Source of the DNA: Siphlonurus alternatus
Lineage: Eukaryota; Arthropoda; Insecta; Ephemeroptera; Siphlonuridae
Length of the DNA: 64,000 nt
NCBI GenBank assembly: GCA_949825025.1
Contig: OX463782.1
Coordinates: 3,917,501 to 3,981,500, forward strand
Direction of reading: 5' to 3'
Of the stretch, positions 1 to 12,920 are shown one piece after another. Under the pieces are notes generated by a model that saw only the letters and a program-made list of their open reading frames with translations, did no database searches and had not been told where the DNA came from. The first letter of the stretch is position 1; each line of letters begins with the position of its first letter. Position numbers and translations under genes: made by a program.

Positions 1-708
1 GCGCGCCCTTTACCACCGCCCACTATGAATTTAAATTACTGCGCGTACATCACTTCTCTGCCCACACCATATTTTTATTTTTCTCATATTTTTTTTTAAA
101 TTAAAGCATATCTGTAGAAAATATCTAAGAAGGTGTATTATTAAAAAAAAATAATGATAAAGCTATTTCCTTTATATTAGACGTAATACAGTATGAAATT
201 CAATTTCAATATGTTTAATTTTTCCATCTCCTCTTGTAAACCATTTCATCCTGTTAAAAAAAAAAATATTATAAATTCAAATTTCACGTTTTCCAGTATG
301 AAAATTGGATTTATAATATATATAGTAAATTTATTTTATAATGGAAATGGAATAGGTTATAATTTCCTTATTTGTGCTATAAACACACACGTGCAGTTTA
401 TCAAAATAAAGTTACGATAATTTCTGATGACGTATTTCTAGTATTGCAAATGTTCTGTGTTAGGAAAATAACGTGAGCGAATTATTTCTTTGATCTACGT
501 AGTGATAACTTGACTTATAAGGTAAAAAAAAAAAAAAATAATAATAATACAAATTGGATCAAAGATAAAATTGATGTCAAAGCCAATGTAAGTTTGTCAA
601 ATATATATAGTTTAGATAAATATTTAAAGTATTTAAAATGTATTATAACGAAAGTTAAATGTTTTCTCAGCCTTTTTAAGCTTTTATAACAAAGGATGTA
701 ACATATAT

Positions 709-739
<31 letters not shown>

Positions 740-2319
740 TATATATTATCCAAAAGGTTAAACAGCTATAGCATTATTTAATTTACTTTGTCTCCATAAA
801 CCTTGTAAGAAAATCATACAAAATTTATTTTTGGTGTGAGATAAATTTCAATAAAATTTATTCTTACATTTGATCTTCGCTTTAAAAAAAAAAAAAAAAA
901 ATGTGTCGTTTTAAAATTATATACATCCCTTTGCATTGCAATAGGTGAAAAACGGTCCCTTTCTTGCTCGATATTTTCATTTTATTTATTTAAAATTTTT
1001 AGTGGAATGGTACACTTTAGAATGACTATAATAATATAGTGTATAAAATTTGCTCTCATTTTCAGGTATTTTTGTTCAAAGTTTTTGAAAGCAGAATCGA
1101 ATCTTTTTAAAATCAAAATGTTTCAATTTCTCAAACTGCAGATATGAACATTTTTATCAAATTTTATAGTAAAGGGTTCTCATATTTAACATCAGTTTTA
1201 CTATCTTTTATGACAAACTTTTTTTGTTATAAATTCATAATAAATAATCATTATGAAGGTCAAATATTTTATTATTATTTTTTTGCGATAACCTCCCCAT
1301 TGTATTATATGGTTCAATTATTAATTAAAGTTTGACGAGTCTATGGGGAGTGAAACTGCATTGTCATGACGATATTGTTGGCTCGGTGCCCATGGTGCAT
1401 CAGGTCATGGTGCTAGATGGAAGCGCTTGGTTCAGTAGTAAGTATCGCTGGGGGGTGCGAGTAACATTATCCGCAATATTTTACTTTGTACACACAAATC
1501 GCAAAATGTGCAGGTCAGTCACATGTTTTTCGTCGTGTATCTTCGGAAGTACTCGGTTCGTGTTCGGCTAATAACGAAGGTCGAAAATATGAATAACATG
1601 ATGGAAATCAACAAATTTTTAATGGAACTATTCCCCATTTATATACATTACATTTATATTTATAATTCCGGCACGAATGAAGTAAATCATGCTATGACTT
1701 TAAATGCAATTTTTTTAGAGGTTAACTTTTTGTTAGCTTGAGGCATGAACTTAGTGTTACATGTGTATGATATTGATACTGTATTTTTAGTATGTATAAA
1801 AAAAAGAGCCCAGTTAATTTTTAAGATAGGTCATGGATTCGCCGCGGTCTTTCTTTCTTTTGATAGTACATTTAACGGTAACCTGAGCTATTTGTGAATT
1901 ATGGTTACGCATGCAATGATAGGCTATGATGCTGCATATATGTGTAGCCTAGGTTGTCTATACAATAATATGTCATGAAACCTCTCCCTCCCCCTCCCTC
2001 TCTCTTTAATTTTCTCTCGGCCATCACACTTTCGTTTTAAGAATTAAAAATGTTTTATCTCTTTAATTTAACCTGCATGTGATTAAAGCCGAAAACAGCC
2101 GCGTCAATCTTGTACTAAACTGCAGTATATAGGATAAGAGAATGCGCGCTTCTGATTGGTTAGAAAACTTAGAAAGTATTCCAAAGTATCCTGCTTAGAG
2201 GAGCCAAGATACCTGCTCTTATATACTATCCTGATGGGTCATACTCTGCCTGATTATTATACTAGTCCCAATATAGTTCGGTATGCGATTGTTACGATTG
2301 GTATGTATAAAATGCAATT
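1..2319. other. AT-rich non-coding DNA
   Basis: No supported gene. It holds an (AT)n run at about 702-742, A runs near 526 and 884, and a GC-richer patch at 1345-1480 whose frame ends at a donor-like GTAAGTAT. A TCTTCGGAAGTACTCGGTTC segment near 1540 resembles 13190. Probably intron or intergenic. Confidence 0.5.
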
Positions 2320-2583
2320 TTGCAAAAAAAGCGGGTGGCAGTGGTGGTAGAAGCAGCAGCAGTGGCGGTGGCTCACAGCAGCAGCAGCAGGCAAATCAAT
2401 AGTGCGTTTGGCCGGGTTTTCTTGCTGGTGCTGCCTGCCGGGCTGCTGCTGGCTGGTTGCCTAGTGATGTGTCTCCTCTCTCCAGCTATCTCTAGTAGCA
2501 AGCCGGCTGCTGGCAGCTTTGACACGGAGAACTTTTGTGATTCCCACTGTCACAAGTCACCAATAAAATATTCACTCCCTTAA
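2320..2583 (+). other. GC-rich, trinucleotide-biased island with an ATG-less open frame
   Basis: About 210 bases rich in GCA/GGT/CTG triplets stand out from the flanks. One frame reads Gly/Ser/Gln homopolymers. Another contains a hydrophobic run, VFLLVLPAGLLLAGCLVMCL, which could be a membrane helix, and ends at a TAA at 2581. That frame has no ATG, only TTG, and no convincing splice sites were found. It could be an exon or a promoter island; I cannot decide. Confidence 0.2.
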
Positions 2584-2869
2584 CGCCTCAAACAATAATA
2601 AGATTTTCTCTCTTTTTTTATTATTATAAAAACTTATGTAATCTTGATATTTTGATACATTTTTAAATTATAATTAATACAGTTTTTTCTACGTAATATA
2701 CAATAGGGAATAAAATATTAGCCAACTTAATTATTATAATTTCATAATAAAAATATTAATTTGATTTTTTTTTTTTCTTTTATATCAGTTGTTTTCATGG
2801 TTGCATGCATTTAAGATTAATTACTTGAATATTATTGAATGTGTTCAACGATGGTTCCTCGGGAATTCC

Positions 2870-3100
2870 GGCAATATGTTGTTGTTATTGTGGGGCCGAG
2901 GGGGCCGGGGGTGAGCCTATCTCTCCACCACGCCAGTGACTGGGGAAGGCGTGCGCACGCAAGGTGGGTTGCGGCAAAGCTAGGCGCACTCTGCGTCACT
3001 TGGCGTGCATAATTCACGCAGCTGTGAGTGACAACATGACGTAATAACAAGCCTCGCTACTCTGCAGGCTCACAACAATTACCTCCACCTTGCTGTCGGG
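2870..3100. promoter_or_regulatory. GC-rich island beside a long CT microsatellite
   Basis: The island holds GGGGCCGAGGGGGCCGGGGG, GGCGTGCGCACGC and a CRE-like ATGACGTAA at 3037, and directly precedes the CT repeat. It has no long open frame. It is promoter-like by composition only. Confidence 0.25.
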
Positions 3101-3102
3101 TC

Positions 3103-3214
<112 letters not shown>

Positions 3215-3659
3215 CTCTCTGTTATGGTGTCCGGCTTACTCAAATGGGATGGACATGACATATGTTAGATACTAAAATATTTAGGTTTAATTTTAAGTAT
3301 ATAGCCTTGGAAACATAGACTAAAATCTCTTGGCATAAGTTTATTTTGCTTTCTAACTTTACATTAGTAGTTTAAAGAGCATGATGTTATTAACTTTATA
3401 TGAAAATTAAGCTAGACTTTATTTTATAACCATTGTAAATTCTTCTTTTATAAAAAAACATGTTAACTAAATATGTTTTTTCTGTATCTTACTCACTATA
3501 TATATTATTCCATGCTCTTGTACAAAAAAATCAGCTTTAAAACTGGAAAATCAATATAATATAATATTCAAAATTACTCGGTGTTAAAAATCTTTCTGTA
3601 TTTAGCCACTGTTAGTATTGCATCACACGATTTCAATATTTATTCATGGAGAATCAATA

Positions 3660-3778
3660 GGCCTGTTCGTAAACCCTGCTCTGTGTACACTTTCTACACC
3701 CAATCGACCTTATATCCCATGTACATAAGGTCGATTGGGTGCAGAAAGTGTACACCGAACAGGGTTTACGAACAGGCC
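3660..3778. mobile_element. 119-bp hairpin MITE with TA target duplication, copy 1
   Basis: Near-perfect inverted repeats (GGCCTGTTCGTAAACCCTGC and its complement) meet near 3718. TA flanks both sides (3658-3659 and 3779-3780), as expected of Tc1/mariner-type elements. A second copy lies at 9331-9448 and a lone terminus near 37087. Confidence 0.8.
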
Positions 3779-4573
3779 TAATAGCATTTTATTTAGCATG
3801 GCTCATGGCTATCTATTGTCCGCCCTCGATTTCCCTCTGCGTGCTATAATTTATTGTTTGCGAACAACGATTTAAGCAAAGGGAGCAATGTTCGATATAC
3901 TATTAATAGTTTAAGAATTCTACCGGATATACCTGAAAATTTAATATTTCTATTCTGATATTTACAATAAACTATGTTAAACTTCAATAAATTATCTCAA
4001 ATATTAGTTTACAAAACTTTGGTGTAGTTTTTTTTACATTAAAAAACATAACTTCCGGAGGTACTCTTATATTTATTAAACTGTACTTATCGTGATATAA
4101 TCAAGGTATATTTGTAACTAGGTTAGACTAGGTATCTTGTATGCCCACATCATATATAAAATCCCCCCCGCATAATTTTCCATGTCTGTTGATATTGATC
4201 CAGTAGCATAAATGTATGCATAATTTAACATTCACTTCTTCTATTATTTCATTGGTTTTAATATAAAGTCGATATCTATATATAATAAAAACACACACGC
4301 AATACAAACAACTGCATGCATGGTAACTATTATAGTATAACTTTCTACTTTTTGTTTTATTATAATGTTGTTGTTGTTGCAAGTAGTTGATAATTTATAA
4401 TTATGCGCATAATCTTTTACAAAGGTGTTAGAGCACGTGTTTGAGAGCATGACAAGAAGAAGACATTCAAGTGTTTGTACACTCAGTGTTGTGTATCTTT
4501 ATTGTGACGTCATATAATTTTTTATAAATATTGCAAGTTAAGGGGGGGGGGAAAGAAAAAATCATGGGGGGGG

Positions 4574-4661
4574 AGCATTCAAGCACTTTAACCCCCACTT
4601 TAGCCTCGATTTTTATCCAGGGTGCTAAACATGGGGTTAAAGTGCATTGTGAATGCATGCC
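4574..4661. repeat. about 85-bp imperfect hairpin next to G runs
   Basis: GCATTCAAGCACTTTAACCC pairs with GGGTTAAAGTGCATTGTGAATGC. The left terminus is preceded by G10 and G8 runs at 4541-4572. It looks like a short MITE; its GCATTC ends resemble those of the hairpin at 33978. Confidence 0.5.
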
Positions 4662-5934
4662 TTCTATATGTTTAATTAAATTTGAAGAATTTTTTGAAAA
4701 TTTTGACGTCAGATCAATGTTAAATGTCTTAGAAAATTTTTATTTTTTTGTCAATGAAATTTTCCAGGGCTATAAACGTATTGTTGTGCATAGTTTCGTA
4801 TGTAATTTTTGTTGCTAAATTTTCTTTTGTTATTTTTTTAGACTTAAACGTTTTCGACAACATAATTAAAGATTCAAATTTCAATCTGAAAATAAAAATA
4901 AACAAATATAAAAAAACACTTTTTTATTATAGTGTTTGTATATTATAAAAAAAGTAATGTTGCATTAAAGAAATTAAAAGTAATTTGAGCTTCGATACAT
5001 CATTGTTTATGACGTAGATGGTAGACAATTAGTTAGATTGTGGTAGTAGCAAATAACAAAGAAATTTGAAACTGTTTGCGCCTTGCAAATAGGCAACTCT
5101 ATCTCGGTTAGGTCACGCCTGCTCGAAGGGATGCCTACTTTACAGGCGGTTTGCGACTGAACAATTTATTTACGATAGTCATCCGCATGGTATTTCCGGA
5201 ATCAAATTCAGCTTTTTTCGTTCATCTGTGTATGCCCAATGATTTTTCATAATGTCTCATATAATACTATATATGCACCGACCTATGCTCTCAGATACAA
5301 TGAGGTTTTTGCTCTACATATATAGCGACAGCATACTTTTTAGACTCTAGTAGTAGTATTTTTTTTTTTTTTTTTTTTTTTTGGCACTTCATGTTAAAGG
5401 TTGATTTTCCATCCAAAAAAATGATGAAAAGTATGATGAATTGTCTTTAAAGAATGCACATTCGTTTCAATATTGTATGGTAGCCATGTTGGTGTTATAA
5501 TAACTGCTTCACAATCCATGACAATTCACTGCATGCTCCGTATAATTTTGTATGTAAACAACTATACGCTAAATTGTTATAGTAAACAAACAAGCGATAT
5601 TTATACAGCAAACTTTCATCCACTTTAATCTCATTTTAATAAGGCAATAGTAATTATAATTAAAACTTTACCTTGAAACTTATAGATCGAAGATATAATA
5701 TATTTTTTATATATTATATAAATATGGATTACGTTTAATAAACTCTATCAAGCGCTTTAAATAATAATGACACTTTCTCTTATGAAAGAAAAGCGACTTT
5801 AAATTTCTCAATTATAATTATAACTTCCTTTTTTTTTAATTAAACATTTCCTACTAATATAAAAGTAAGGACATTTTTCTTGTTCTCACTCTTGTCAGGG
5901 TATGAAGGGTCGGTTAAGGAGGGGGGGGGGGGGG

Positions 5935-6180
5935 TTGCAATCGGCCCGGGAAAACGTCGTTGCCGTAGTTTTTGCTACTGCGGCAACTCCTAGCACCGCG
6001 CAACGCTCACGTTTTTGAGAGGGAGAAGAAGGAGGCGGGTTTTGCTCGGCGCAGGCAGGCAAGCGGGGCAAGCGCCTACCACCACTAGTGATGGAGAGAA
6101 ACGATGCTGTTAATGCAGCAACATCAGTTTAGCTGGGGACCCCGGTCCACCATGCTTTCTTCTCTTCCTTTTTCCTCTTT
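5935..6180 (+). promoter_or_regulatory. GC-rich promoter-like island upstream of the 6347 exon
   Basis: A CpG-containing island stands out from AT-rich flanks just after a G11 run at 5921-5933. It holds CGGCCCGGG, GCACCGCGCAACGC and GGCGCAGGCAGGCAAGCGGGGC. No TATA box is obvious. Position and composition suit a promoter plus 5' leader for the candidate exon at 6347. Inference from composition and position. Confidence 0.35.
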
Positions 6181-6214
6181 CATTCTTACTTTACTTGCTC
6201 TCTTTTTTCCTTAA
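6152..6214 (+). other. upstream ORF (20 codons) before the 6347 start
   Basis: ATG in the context CCACCATGC opens a short hydrophobic frame (MLSSLPFSSFILTLLALFFP) ending in TAA, about 130 bases before the ATG at 6347. It sits at the edge of the GC-rich island. It could be a translational-control uORF if the leader begins in the island; otherwise it is chance. Confidence 0.2.
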
Positions 6215-6346
6215 GTGAAAAATATATATTATAAGTGAAGTGAACTATTTTTTTTTAATTAAAAAAAAAATCTTTAATTTTTTTCAATTTTATTTTAAAT
6301 ATTTTATATTAAAAAAAAAAGTGATACATGGAGCCTAAAGTGTGTA

Positions 6347-6577
6347 ATGCCTAATAAACAACAGACTTCTGGTAAAGCCACTACGGCTTCTTCAAGTAAT
6401 GGTTCTTCAACGTTAGCTGCTCCTGCACAAAAGTCACGTCGGAAAATATCTTTACCATGGTTTCGTCAGGGTTCTTGCTCAGGGGCACATCCTACCCTGG
6501 CTCGACAACATACCATAGATTCTCCAGGGTCTTTTCTACAATCAAGGTTCTTAAGAAGACAGCCCTCATCACCTCAG
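6347..6577 (+). CDS. candidate alternative first coding exon (77 codons, phase-0 donor)
   Basis: An ATG opens a 77-codon frame that ends exactly at a splice donor (CAG then GTATTT), leaving phase 0. The frame is closed upstream by an in-frame TAA at 6296, so it is a start exon, not an internal one. The peptide begins with a Ser/Thr/Ala-rich low-complexity stretch (residues about 7-28). It then has a basic, phosphosite-like core, KSRRKISLPWFRQGSC, and LARQHTIDSPGSF, followed by an Arg-rich tail. I do not recognise a named domain. The serine after the RRK basic run resembles a basophilic kinase site. Composition and codon use differ sharply from the AT-rich flanks. A GC-rich promoter-like island lies at about 5935-6180. 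The donor phase matches the phase-0 acceptor of the Trio-type SH3 exon at 30473, so it may be an N-terminus of that gene; this link is inference. It could instead belong to an unrelated gene. Confidence 0.5.
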
Positions 6578-7597
6578 GTATTTTAAACACCTGATTTTTT
6601 TTTATTACTATAATATATGCATTTTAGGTTATAAAAAAGTACCGGTTTTCATTTTGATCTATTGATTAATGTCATATTTTATTAATTAAATTTTTTTTTT
6701 TTAATTTTAATTTATGCTAAAAAAAAGTTGGTAATATTTGATAATGATCGAGGTCCTAAAAAAAAAAAAAGATATTCTGGATTATTTTTATTCGTAAATT
6801 TGTTCCTCTAAGTAAGTGTGGTAATTTTTATAATTATTTAAGTCGGTTTAACGTTATATATACATACACTAGCTGTCAGTTAAATAATCATAATAGTGTT
6901 AAAATCATATGAGGACATTGAGAAACAAACTTACGCCATCTTTTACCCCTCGGAAACTTCCAATACAAGAGGGGAGTCGTAAAAGGTTTCTGGAGCAGAA
7001 ATTTAACTCGAAATCTGGTAATTAATTGTACTGAATTATTTAGTCGATGGCAACTTGTGTACTCGCAAATATGTACTGTCTGTTACTACCTGAATATTAT
7101 CAACTTGGTTTTATTAGACTCGTCTGGTAATAATATCTATAGAAGTTATGTTATATTTTCATTTGTAAAGGTAATAAAATTGATTAAAGTTACTTTCGGT
7201 TCGTTGCAAATAATTGTTAATAACAATATAAATTTATGACCAGAAAAAGAAAATATTTGACTATTTTGATTAACTGCAATGGACATTATTAAAGAAAAAA
7301 AAATTGAGTACAGCTATAATAGACAAAATTGTAAACAGTCATAAAAATAAAAGTATCATGCAGGAATGGCCAAGATGCCAATAGCAGTTATGCTTACAAA
7401 TTAGTTTCTATGATTTTAATTGCAGGAAATTTTTGACAAATATAACCACAGATTAGATATAAAAATGCTTTATAAATAATATAAATATAACTTTATAATA
7501 TTGTATAAACATTCAAATTTATTTGTTCGTCCAATTCCATGTACATTTCTGCATATATTAACAATTAAAACATAAATTATATAAACTTTATGCATCG

Positions 7598-7730
7598 CGT
7601 CGCCTCAGAATGCAAATCACGTAACTGCAAAAAAAATTGATGGAACTTTGACCCTTATGTTCTAGTGAGATAAGGTTTATAGTTGCATCAAATTTTTTTG
7701 TAGTTACGTGATTTGCATTCTGAGGCGACG
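7598..7730. mobile_element. 133-bp hairpin MITE with 4-bp direct repeat ATCG
   Basis: Arms of about 43 bases, starting CGTCGCCTCAGAATGCAAAT and ending in its complement, surround a short AT-rich loop. ATCG occurs immediately outside both ends (7594-7597 and 7731-7734), consistent with a 4-bp target duplication. No second copy is seen. Confidence 0.65.
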
Positions 7731-9330
7731 ATCGGTAAGATACGTTCAGAGGCAACATACAAAGCACAGACAATTTATTAAATATCACTGCAAAAAGGCT
7801 TTAACAATTTTATTTTTAAAGAAAAATTTTTTAACAATGTTTCTGAAGTCTATATATTTATAATATTTTTATATACATTTTTTAATGAAAATGGTAATTT
7901 ATTAGTTAATTTTTAACACGTTTTTAAATATAGACTCATTGCCATGAATATCTTGAACACACAAATAGTGTTCTTGTTCTTTCATCTAAATTTGCTATCA
8001 AACAAATTCTTCGTCCTTGATACATTCAAATTAATCTTCTTTACATATACACATGGTCCATATTCGTATGAAAAAAATAGTTGAAGCGTGATCTTGTTTA
8101 CATTTCCAAGGAGAGAGGTGGGGCAGATCCACATGTTGCAAAGTTTATTATAGTACAGCAGTAACATAACATTGTCCAGGACTGGGTATATTTTATAACT
8201 TGCTACAGTACATATAGTGGTGGTCTAAAAAACTTAACAAAGCACAAAAATGTACACACATTTGAACTAGTTAACTTCAACCATAACATTTTACGCTGAA
8301 AAGACAAAAAAAGGTAATTAAAAATATGCTCAAACTGAGTCGTAGCAGTAATTTAGTTCAATTCAGGTGGTACTCTTTTTAAAGCATACCAAAATATTTT
8401 GCACATGTGACATGCAGTGTAGTAACATGAACAGTGTTTATCAGCATATTATATATTTAGGGAAAGGGCACGCAAATTGATATCAAAATAATAATATAAT
8501 GATTGTAAAATGCTTCATATCTGTTAATTTCGAATAACTGAACGTATAGGAATTTGACCATATAAATGCTTCTCTTATCGTATTTAATAAAGGTCAAAAT
8601 TTCTTTAATAATTGTTTGAAAGATGAATTCTAAACGTGCATGGTACATTATAAATATCATTTCAAGAATTAAGGCACATTTATGCATATTTTTTATCATT
8701 TTATTAACTGCTAATAGCTACTATATAATTATGTCTTTTATATATTAAAAAGTTTATCTCAAACCTCATGCCAAAAACTTGAATCAAGTCTAAAATAGTT
8801 CTTATTTTTAGAATTCAATGTTTACACATGCCAAAATGTAATTAAAAAAAAAACATAAAGAAATAAATATTATATGGCTTCTGATTTAAATTTGCACACA
8901 ATACATTTTAACACTATATATTATCCATAAATAACATTTTTTAATTTTAAACTTTGGCATTTTGTCTTCTATATTTCAAAACAATTTTGTGTGTGTGTGT
9001 GCTAATTTTAAGTACAAAGCTACTGTAAGACGCTATATGAGAGAATATTAACTCTAATTAAGAAACGTTGAAAAATAAAGCTGCTACTGCTGCCGTCTTC
9101 TTAAATGTGTACATTTTTCTCTGTAATCATGCCACTCCTCAAAACAACGTGCTAAAAATAGAACAAAAGGTTTTCATGTACAAATTATATATGATGGTTA
9201 TAATGAAGAATATAATTATAATAATAGTTATCTGAATATTGATACTGTGTGTTCAATTTTATTGAGCTATTTTTAGACTTAATTTAATGATTTTGTAATC
9301 TTATTTTAAACTAACACTTTTTTTTCCATA

Positions 9331-9448
9331 GGTCTGTTCGTAAACCTTGCTCGATGTACACTTTTTGCACCCAATCGACCTTATGTACATGCGATATAAG
9401 GTCGATTGGGTGCAGAAAGTGTACACCGAGCAGGGTTTACGAACAGAA
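9331..9448. mobile_element. hairpin MITE, copy 2 of the 3660 family
   Basis: It has the same arms as 3660-3778 (GGTCTGTTCGTAAACC; GTCGATTGGGTGCAGAAAGT). The left TA is present; the right terminus is altered (GAACAGAACT) and no clear TA follows. Divergence between the two copies is a few percent by eye. Confidence 0.75.
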
Positions 9449-11030
9449 CTCATGAAAAAAGTTGTTAGTGTTAAGTCTACTAGATCAAAATTGCTACTCT
9501 TTTATTTTTATCTAAAAAATTATGAATGATGTATTGAAAATCAATAATAACTCTTGAAAATTGGAGTATGGCATATTATACTATACGATACAGTAATTAT
9601 GATATTACATTCTTATAAAGAATATTTTATTAGAATTTGCTGCTTATATCAAAAGCATAATTAAAATTGCAACATTTTATTGATTCCTCGTATTTTATAG
9701 TCTATATTAAAGAAAATATAAAACAAGTAAGTATGGGTTTCAATTGATTATGTTGCTATGATGCATCATTAAATTTATAAAAAATTAAATACCAGTATAA
9801 TAAACAACATATCGAGCTTAAATTACATTGCACGTCAACTTAATAAAATATATTCAGCATTATGATATACCAGTATATTTTGCACATATATAACTCTACA
9901 TATTTACATAACATTATGATGGGGGGTTTCGCAACGAGTTCTTGGTTCACCCGCACATCTGGTGTGGTCGGGTTGCAGACACAGCGAATTTTTAAATGTC
10001 CGGGCTTGCAAAGTTTGTTTACATAAAAATACTATAAAGTGTAAACGATTAAATTTTTACTTCCCTATTCACTGGACCCTCGCATTACAGTAAAAAAAAA
10101 ACAAACAATGTAGATTATAACATGAAATCAATGTTAATTTAATCATATAATATGCTGGTACATGTATTTATTTGGTTAATAACCCTTTAATTAAATTATT
10201 GTTAGGTTTTCTGTGTTTTTGTATCATTATTTTATTTTGATATTGTACTAGGAAGAAGACATTATAGATATTAATATTTTTATTTTAAAAACCTGGGAAG
10301 AAAATATAGAGGAAAAGACCTTGCAACAATTTTTAATTGGGAATATTAATTAATTTCTATTATAATGCATCGCATATTATAAAGATTGCATTAATTTAAA
10401 ACAGAAAATGTTTTTTCATGAGGGAATTACATGCAAGGTTACACTCTTGAACATAGAGAGTTGATTGTTGATGGTGGTTGAATACGTCATTGTAATTATT
10501 GGTATAAAGACTTGGTGTCTGTAAGGGAGAAGGTTAGGCGCCACCCAGGCGCCAGCCTTCATGTGGGACCTCGAGTGTGGTTTACCACTTACCCGTGACT
10601 GAACCTGTTCACTCTCTGTCTCTTTCTTTGACCGCACTTACATAGTTGTTATTTCTCAATATGCACCGCAAAATATTATTACTCATGACTTCTGTTTGCT
10701 TATTGATATTTAATATATTATTAAAAGTAAAATGATATTATAACAAAAGTCTATTGAAAATTATAAAAAAATATATTATGTTTGTCAGTGTTGTATTTTA
10801 GTTCACATACAAAGCTGTTTATAACTAATTTTAGTAATTTAATTTCGTTTCTTGCTTTATATCTTGATTCTTTCAAGTTCTTAGTACTGTTCCTTTTTTA
10901 AATTTGTATTTAAATTAATTTTATTATTAAATAAAGTAAATAATAATTGAAAGCAATTTTAGTGTTATTCAATATTCAAGCTCTGTGCTGGTGTAGTGTA
11001 TAATAACTTATTATGATTATATAACGGCTA

Positions 11031-11364
11031 GAGGCTTCAAGCATAGCGTTCTGGAATATGAATTCTGGAATTCTAGAATGCTATGCTTCAAGTGTTCCCT
11101 GGCGGAAAAATTTTCTAATGTTAGAAAATTTGATTTTTTTTCTCAGTAACTTTTAAAACTACTAATTTGAAACCATCACATCCTCTAGACCCCCTCCCCC
11201 GGCCGCCCCCCATTTAGGGGTCTTCTGATAATGAATCAAGAGCTTATTTTCCCCCTGAAAAAAATCTTTAATGCCAAGAAAAGCATGCAATCTCGAGTAT
11301 TTTTTTAGATAAATATTTGGAAAGAACGTTGGAAACACCGCAAAATCAACTAACTTGGAGCCTC
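11031..11364 (-). mobile_element. MITE with GAGGCTTCAAGT termini, copy interrupted by a 44-bp palindrome
   Basis: This is the reverse-orientation relative of 36357-36627 and 37188-37449: GAGGCTTCAAG...GTGTTCCC at one end and ACTTGGAGCCTC at the other, with matching interior (TTCTGATAATGAATCAAGAG). A 44-bp palindrome at 11042-11085 interrupts the left end between copies of CTTCAAG. Confidence 0.7.
11042..11085. mobile_element. 44-bp palindromic insertion with 7-bp duplication CTTCAAG
   Basis: CATAGC...GCTATG, largely self-complementary, is flanked by CTTCAAG at 11035-11041 and 11086-11092. The uninterrupted sister copies read straight through GAGGCTTCAAGTGTTCC, so this is an insertion with a target duplication. 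Its ends begin CA and end TG. Confidence 0.6.
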
Positions 11365-12920
11365 TATAGTTTTTACAATCGGTAAAAAATTCAATTTTTC
11401 TTATAATAGTAGAACCAATTTTGTTATATCAAGTCAATCATATTATAAGTTTGATTTAGTTTAGCGTTTGCATGAGATTTATCTTTAAGTATATAAAGAT
11501 TTGATATTAAATTTATTGAAATTCAGAATCAATATTAAATTAAGACTTTTCATAATGGGAATTCTGTAATAGTTTTTGACGAGTGACTTCACCTCACACG
11601 GCAAGATTGACTGCCATCTAATTTTCTCTATAATAAGCATTGGTTTATTCGGTCTGGGAAATTTTATAAAGCCAGTCTAGCTATTTTATCATTACTTTTT
11701 TTATCCTGAACGTCATATGAAATCGATTTCTACCTCGGTTATATAAAGTCACTTTGAATATTTAATGTCGTAGAGAAAGAGAGAAAATATATAAATTTTA
11801 AAACTTATTACTATCTTTACTCAATATCGATTACTATATAAAAACAAATTGAATATTATTATTTTTTATCACCGTTATTGAATAATAACATAAAAGGAAT
11901 AAAAATTTGTTCAATAATTTTGTTTAAATTTCAGATTAATAAAAAACAGCATGGAATTTAATATACAAATAGGTTTATTTTTCTCTTTTTATAGTATAAA
12001 GGATAAATTAATAAAGCAAAGCATGAATTATTGATTATAAAAATGTTTTATGTATATGTGAATCAAATATAAATTAAATAACAACAAAAAGTTTATAATG
12101 AAAATAACAAATAGAAACCTTACAATAACGAAATGTGTATTATTAGCAACAATAAGCTAAATATGGAAGCTTGAATGAATTACGTTGCTCCGACATTTTA
12201 TTGTCGTCTGATAATATCACATAAAACATTTACCTAGTTGTTTTCATTGTTCCACTTAATGCGCAGCATGCAGTATTATTGTATTGGAAAACGATATCTC
12301 TTTTATAGTAAAATGTCACACTATAACAGCTGCAACATGCAGGCTTTTTACGCTCATGTCAGATAATAGAATCCGTTTATCAGTTTCACTTTTTTGTAAT
12401 TTTTTCAAACAAGCAATGTAATGAAAATTTCAAATATTTATAGATATTATAAATTAGAAGGCTCTATAAAAAAATTAATTTAAAATAAGCTTGTATAATG
12501 TTACATACATTTAGAATACGGTATAGTGTATAATACTCTTCCACATAATTTCACTTTTTAATTTCCATACAAAGTATTATTATTATTATTATTTTTACAT
12601 TCCAAAGCAAATTGTATTATTGTATATCACTATATTATAAGCACAACTGTATTTTTTTTGTTTTTTTTTTTTGGTAAATAATTAAAATAACTCAGGAATG
12701 CCATGTATATAATATAGTTTTAGTGTACTTGTTTCCTGGCTTCAAATACGATGCTATGAACTTATTAGCTTTACTTAAAGTAAAATTACCCTCAAATTTG
12801 AGCCATTTTAATGCTAAGCATATTTTAAGAATAAATAGCTACCTCTGTACCGTGTCATAATTATAATTTTGCTTCATTGAAACCCTGCCAGTAAGGGTTC
12901 ATATTTATCTGTTGAGGAGT

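Larger units (their letters stand above)
6578..11030. other. AT-rich non-coding DNA with two hairpin MITEs
   Basis: Apart from elements at 7598 and 9331, nothing gene-like is visible. A GC-richer patch at 10500-10640 contains the palindrome GGCGCCACCCAGGCGCC and could be regulatory. Probably the intron after the 6347 exon. Confidence 0.5.

Noticed and set aside
1332..1571. Open frame reading HCHDDIVGSVPMVHQVMVLD, ending near a GTAAGTAT donor-like site
   Set aside because: No ATG (TTG only), no convincing acceptor upstream, and no recognised family. The donor match alone is weak.
9915..10020. GC-richer patch that could be a minus-strand exon
   Set aside because: Neither strand gives an open frame with both splice sites.
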